Below are positions 61,182 to 64,000 of a DNA stretch of 64,000 bases, piece after piece. The stretch is from an uncultured Acetatifactor sp. (GTDB lineage: Bacteria > Bacillota > Clostridia > Lachnospirales > Lachnospiraceae). How positions within the stretch are numbered: position 1 is the first letter of the stretch; every line of letters begins with the position of its first letter. The stretch is taken from positions 1 through 64,000 of the forward strand of contig CAJUQT010000014.1 in NCBI GenBank assembly GCA_910588225.1. Reading direction: 5' to 3'. Both the position numbers and the translations under genes were made by a program. Under the pieces are notes generated by a model that was not told the DNA's origin, did not search any database, and was given only the letters and a program-made list of their open reading frames with translations.

Positions 61182-62675
61182 TCAATCGAACATTTTCAGG
61201 CCGCTCTGAATCAACCGAATCACAGGTTCCGAATTCAGACCCAAAATCAGGTTCAGCAGAACGAACAGCAGCAGCGCCGCGGATTTCGAGGGCTGTTCCT
61301 CTATGGATATGGTTCTTCCCTCTGATTTCGGCATGGGCGTGTAAATCCGAATTACCGTTTTCATAAAATAGATAGCATTCAATATTGTGCTGATAGCCAG
61401 AGCAATAAAAGTGGGCAGCATCTTCACCCCATGTCCCACTGCAGCCTGAGCAAAGAACAGCTTTGAAATAAATCCGGAGAACATGGGCATACCCACCATG
61501 GACAGAGATCCTGTTGTAAATGCCACGCCGGCCAGCTTATTACGATAGCCTGCCCCTGTAATATCCTTAAAATGGTTCCCCCGGGAAGCATCCGTCAGAC
61601 CTGCCGCCGCCACAAAAAGCAATGACTTGGTGGCCGCATGAGACAACACATGATAAATACTGGCCACCGTGCCGGCTTCCGTTGCCAGTCCCAGTCCCAT
61701 ATAAATGTACCCTATCTGCGCCACGGAAGAATAAGATATCATCCGTTTCAAGTCCTCCGTTCTTATGGCATTTACAGAACCCATCAGCATCCCGAGAATT
61801 CCGAATACGAAAAGCACATTGACCACCCTGCTCTCCGTGACCACCTGAAATCCCATCACCCTGTAGAAAATCTTCAGCAGCAGAAAAATATACCCCTTTG
61901 ACACCAGAGAAGACAGAATCGCCGAGGAAGAAAGTGTGGAATATCCGTATGCATCCGGCAGCCAGGCATGAAAAGGATACAGGGCGCTCTTAATGGCAAG
62001 TCCCACGGACATCAGGCCCAGCGCCACCATCAATGTGGTATGATACTGATACGTGGCCGCGAGTACCTGCACCTGCTGTGCAATATTGCTCATCAGCAGA
62101 TGTCCTGTGACAGCATACAGATGGCAGATTCCCAGAAGCAGCAGTCCGGAACCCAGAAGACTCATTATCATATACCTGGTAGCCGCCTCGATGGTACGTC
62201 CCGTCTGTCGTATCATAATCAAACCGCAGGCAGATATGGTATTGATCTCCACGAAGACATAAGCGGTAAACAAATCATTGGTATAAATCAGCGCAAGCAA
62301 GGAACACAACAACAGATTCACCATTACATAATAGAGATTCCGCTTGCTTTCTTCAATATGCTGCTCCCGCTCCCTGGCTCCGCCCATCATGCACAGGAGC
62401 ATAATCACACAGAAGAATCCTGCCATAAAGGCTTCCAACACCCCCACCCTGATCTCATTGCCCCAGGGTGCCGGAAAGTGTCCCATTCGATAGATAAAAG
62501 GCTCTCCCGTGTCAAGAACAAATACAAGCACTGCCGCAGACATTGCCCCAACCAGAATAATCACAGCGGTATTTACACGTTTTGCCCATTTCCCGTTCAG
62601 AATGGAACACAGCGGTCCGGAGAACAGTGACAAAATGATGGACATAAAGGGAAAATTCTGTACAAGCTCCATCAT
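61182..62675 (-). CDS. MnhD/NuoN-like antiporter subunit, first in the four-gene series
   Basis: This 497-residue protein best fits MnhD/MrpD: it follows MnhC directly with a 4-base overlap, as in Mrp operons. Motifs are PFHAWLPDAYGYSTLSSSAIL, SSLVSKGYIFLLLK and SHAATKSLLFVAAAGL. About 14 membrane segments are expected. It would form the main H+/Na+ path with MnhA. Confidence 0.86.
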   Translation of the reverse strand: MMELVQNFPFMSIILSLFSGPLCSILNGKWAKRVNTAVIILVGAMSAAVLVFVLDTGEPFIYRMGHFPAPWGNEIRVGVLEAFMAGFFCVIMLLCMMGGAREREQHIEESKRNLYYVMVNLLLCSLLALIYTNDLFTAYVFVEINTISACGLIMIRQTGRTIEAATRYMIMSLLGSGLLLLGICHLYAVTGHLLMSNIAQQVQVLAATYQYHTTLMVALGLMSVGLAIKSALYPFHAWLPDAYGYSTLSSSAILSSLVSKGYIFLLLKIFYRVMGFQVVTESRVVNVLFVFGILGMLMGSVNAIRTEDLKRMISYSSVAQIGYIYMGLGLATEAGTVASIYHVLSHAATKSLLFVAAAGLTDASRGNHFKDITGAGYRNKLAGVAFTTGSLSMVGMPMFSGFISKLFFAQAAVGHGVKMLPTFIALAISTILNAIYFMKTVIRIYTPMPKSEGRTISIEEQPSKSAALLLFVLLNLILGLNSEPVIRLIQSGLKMFD

Positions 62676-63049
62676 TTCCCCTCCTTTTTCAGCCGGGTTG
62701 TTATCTCATCCAAATCCAGGGTATGATATCTGCGGTACAGCCGAATGGTCAGAGACAGCATCAATGCTGTCACCGACACGGAAACTACAATGCCAGTCAG
62801 CACCAGCCCGCTGGGAATTGGATTCACATAGGCTTCCACATCTGTGACGCCGTTCACCGCCACCGGCGCCTTCCTCCCGTCAATATATCCCTTCAAGGCC
62901 AGAAACAGATAAGTAGCCGTATCCATAATATTCAGGCCGATAATCTTCTTAATCAGATTCTTCTGCAGCAGCAGGTTGGAAAATCCGATGCCGAACAGAA
63001 TCATGGCCACAGCCTCTTCATAATGATTCAGTAAATACTCCAGGTTCAC
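62672..63049 (-). CDS. mnhC: Na+/H+ antiporter subunit MnhC (NuoK-like)
   Basis: This 125-residue protein with three membrane segments matches MnhC/NuoK (MILFGIGFSNLLLQKNLIKKIIGLNIMDTA-type start, split here; then NPIPSGLVLTGIVVSVSVTAL). The order B-C-D matches Mrp operons. Its stop overlaps the mnhD start by 4 bases. Confidence 0.9.
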   Translation of the reverse strand: MNLEYLLNHYEEAVAMILFGIGFSNLLLQKNLIKKIIGLNIMDTATYLFLALKGYIDGRKAPVAVNGVTDVEAYVNPIPSGLVLTGIVVSVSVTALMLSLTIRLYRRYHTLDLDEITTRLKKEGK

Positions 63050-63118
63050 TTACCGCACTTCCTCTCCCATTTTTCCTATTATTTTTACTTTCCCTGCAAA
63101 ACTGACAGGAAACAGCAG

Positions 63119-63985
63119 TTAATAATTCCCCTTGCGGAACATGACATAAAACGTATACATGGTTCCTGCCACCACAATACCCACGCAGATATTCAATATC
63201 AGAATAAGCCCGCTGCTTAAGATTGTCCCCGGCGTTCCCAGCGGAATCACGCTTTCTATATGGTTGGCTCCGGTATAGAAAGAATAGCTCTTCGCCACAC
63301 TATAGCAGGCCAGTGCTGCAAAGCTCATACGCCGATAGGTTTTCGCTGTGAAAAATTTCTCTGTTCTCGCAAACCCAAAAGCATTCAGATACAGAATCAG
63401 TCCGGCCCCTATGACTGCGCCGCCTGAGAAACCGCCTCCCGGTCCCAGATGCCCTGCAAGGATAATATAAATGCCGAAAATCAGAATAGGCGGCACAAGA
63501 ATCCTGGCCACAGTCTGTAATATCATATCATTCTTCGGCTCATGAATCCTGTCGTTTGTCTCATGTACCTCCCTGTCATCCTTTTTATCCACTCTCAGTA
63601 AAATCAGCACGGTGCAGGTGGCAATAAAGAGGACATGGGATTCTCCCAGCGTATCAAACGCTCTGTAATCAAGGATCATTCCCGTGACAATATTCACCGC
63701 GCCCGTCTCTTCCAGCCCCTTCTCAATGTAGCGCGCCGCCACCTCATTGTTCACCGGATTTTCTTCATGACCGAAAGGAGGCAGATCGGACACCGCCATC
63801 AGCAGCATGACCACCAGGAAGATACAGAACAATGCACTGAACACACGATAAAACCGCTGAAAAATCTTCAGCTCCAGATTGTTTCCAATGTCGTAAACCC
63901 GCTCTGTCAGGCGCTTTTTGTCCTGCTCCCTCTCCTCTTTTTTCTGCGGCGTTTCCTGAAAAGACTCCTGCTTTTTCATTTCCAC
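63119..63985 (-). CDS. MnhB-type antiporter subunit with N-terminal MbhE-like part
   Basis: This 288-residue protein combines an MbhE-like N-terminal half (about 40-130, FRVFSALFCIFLVVMLL and AFDTLGESHVLFIATCTVLIL) with a C-terminal MnhB domain (about 155-285, HLGPGGGFSGGAVIGAGLIL). Fusions of this sort occur in Mrp and membrane-hydrogenase modules. The GTG at 63985 and ATG at 63979 are both possible starts. The upstream gene runs past the window edge, so the operon is incomplete here. Confidence 0.85.
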   Translation of the reverse strand: MEMKKQESFQETPQKKEEREQDKKRLTERVYDIGNNLELKIFQRFYRVFSALFCIFLVVMLLMAVSDLPPFGHEENPVNNEVAARYIEKGLEETGAVNIVTGMILDYRAFDTLGESHVLFIATCTVLILLRVDKKDDREVHETNDRIHEPKNDMILQTVARILVPPILIFGIYIILAGHLGPGGGFSGGAVIGAGLILYLNAFGFARTEKFFTAKTYRRMSFAALACYSVAKSYSFYTGANHIESVIPLGTPGTILSSGLILILNICVGIVVAGTMYTFYVMFRKGNY

Positions 63986-64000
63986 CGTTCCCAGAAACGG

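Noticed and set aside
55943..63985. Complex I (nuo) or membrane-bound hydrogenase operon
   Set aside because: No NuoB/C/D, hydrogenase or iron-sulfur subunit is present in the window; MnhB and MnhC point to an Mrp-like antiporter, though genes past the edge could change this.
1..64000. CRISPR arrays, transposases, phage genes, rRNA
   Set aside because: No regularly spaced repeats, IS ends, transposase, integrase, capsid or rRNA sequence was recognised on either strand.

Overview
The window looks like a chromosomal segment of a gut-type Lachnospiraceae (Clostridia, Bacillota). The evidence is the conserved block ireB-ruvX-DUF1292-(fur)-rnjA-mltG-like-trmR-U32, a type III glutamine synthetase, strong GGAGG ribosome binding sites with several TTG starts, LplBC-type sugar ABC transporters with AraC regulators, and an Mrp-like antiporter operon beside KtrAB. 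No insertion sequence, phage, CRISPR array or rRNA was seen. One tRNA (Gln, CTG) is present.

Layout. 0.2-6.5 kb (+): RpiR/SIS regulator, GH29 alpha-L-fucosidase and an Afu/Fbp-type ABC importer. 6.5-9.1 kb (-): tRNA-Gln, then glnN (GSIII) with an attenuator-like leader. 9.5-14.2 kb (+): GtrA, DegT aminotransferase, FdtA-like ketoisomerase, GT2 and a polytopic membrane protein, a likely set for making a 3-amino-deoxy sugar and putting it on the cell surface. 14.3-21.5 kb (-): housekeeping block (tRNA hydroxylation and methylation, RNase J, RuvX, IreB, MtaB) containing a decayed fur. 21.6 kb (+): an HPr-like protein with no active-site His. 21.9-26.2 kb (-): thiI, cysteine desulfurase, rsmE, prmA.

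26.3-33.1 kb (-) is the scarred part. An O-antigen-ligase-like gene is fused in frame to the first ~80 codons of a GH112 phosphorylase. Upstream of it lie a GH105 gene with its middle deleted, the tail of a solute-binding protein, a 2-isopropylmalate synthase carrying an AraC-type DNA-binding domain at its C-terminus, and a broken AAA/DUF1703 gene. GH105, GH112, a solute-binding protein and an AraC domain together suggest a collapsed rhamnogalacturonan (pectin) operon whose two edges became chimeric genes. The LeuA-AraC protein may be a leucine-responsive enzyme-regulator: a palindrome lies across its predicted promoter.

33.1-38.7 kb: PRPP synthetase, AraC regulator, glycogen phosphorylase, AraC regulator. 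38.7-48.1 kb: a glucuronoxylan operon (GH67, two LplBC-type permeases, solute-binding lipoprotein, GH3) with a divergent AraC gene and repeated operator-like motifs; its ATPase is not in the window. 48.1-53.7 kb (-): SGNH esterase and a large GH2 enzyme behind a promoter with a tandem 20-bp direct repeat. 53.8-55.9 kb (+): KtrB/KtrA potassium uptake. 55.9-64.0 kb (-): an Mrp/Mbh-like operon (MnhB, MnhC and four successive NuoL/M/N-type subunits) that continues past the window edge.
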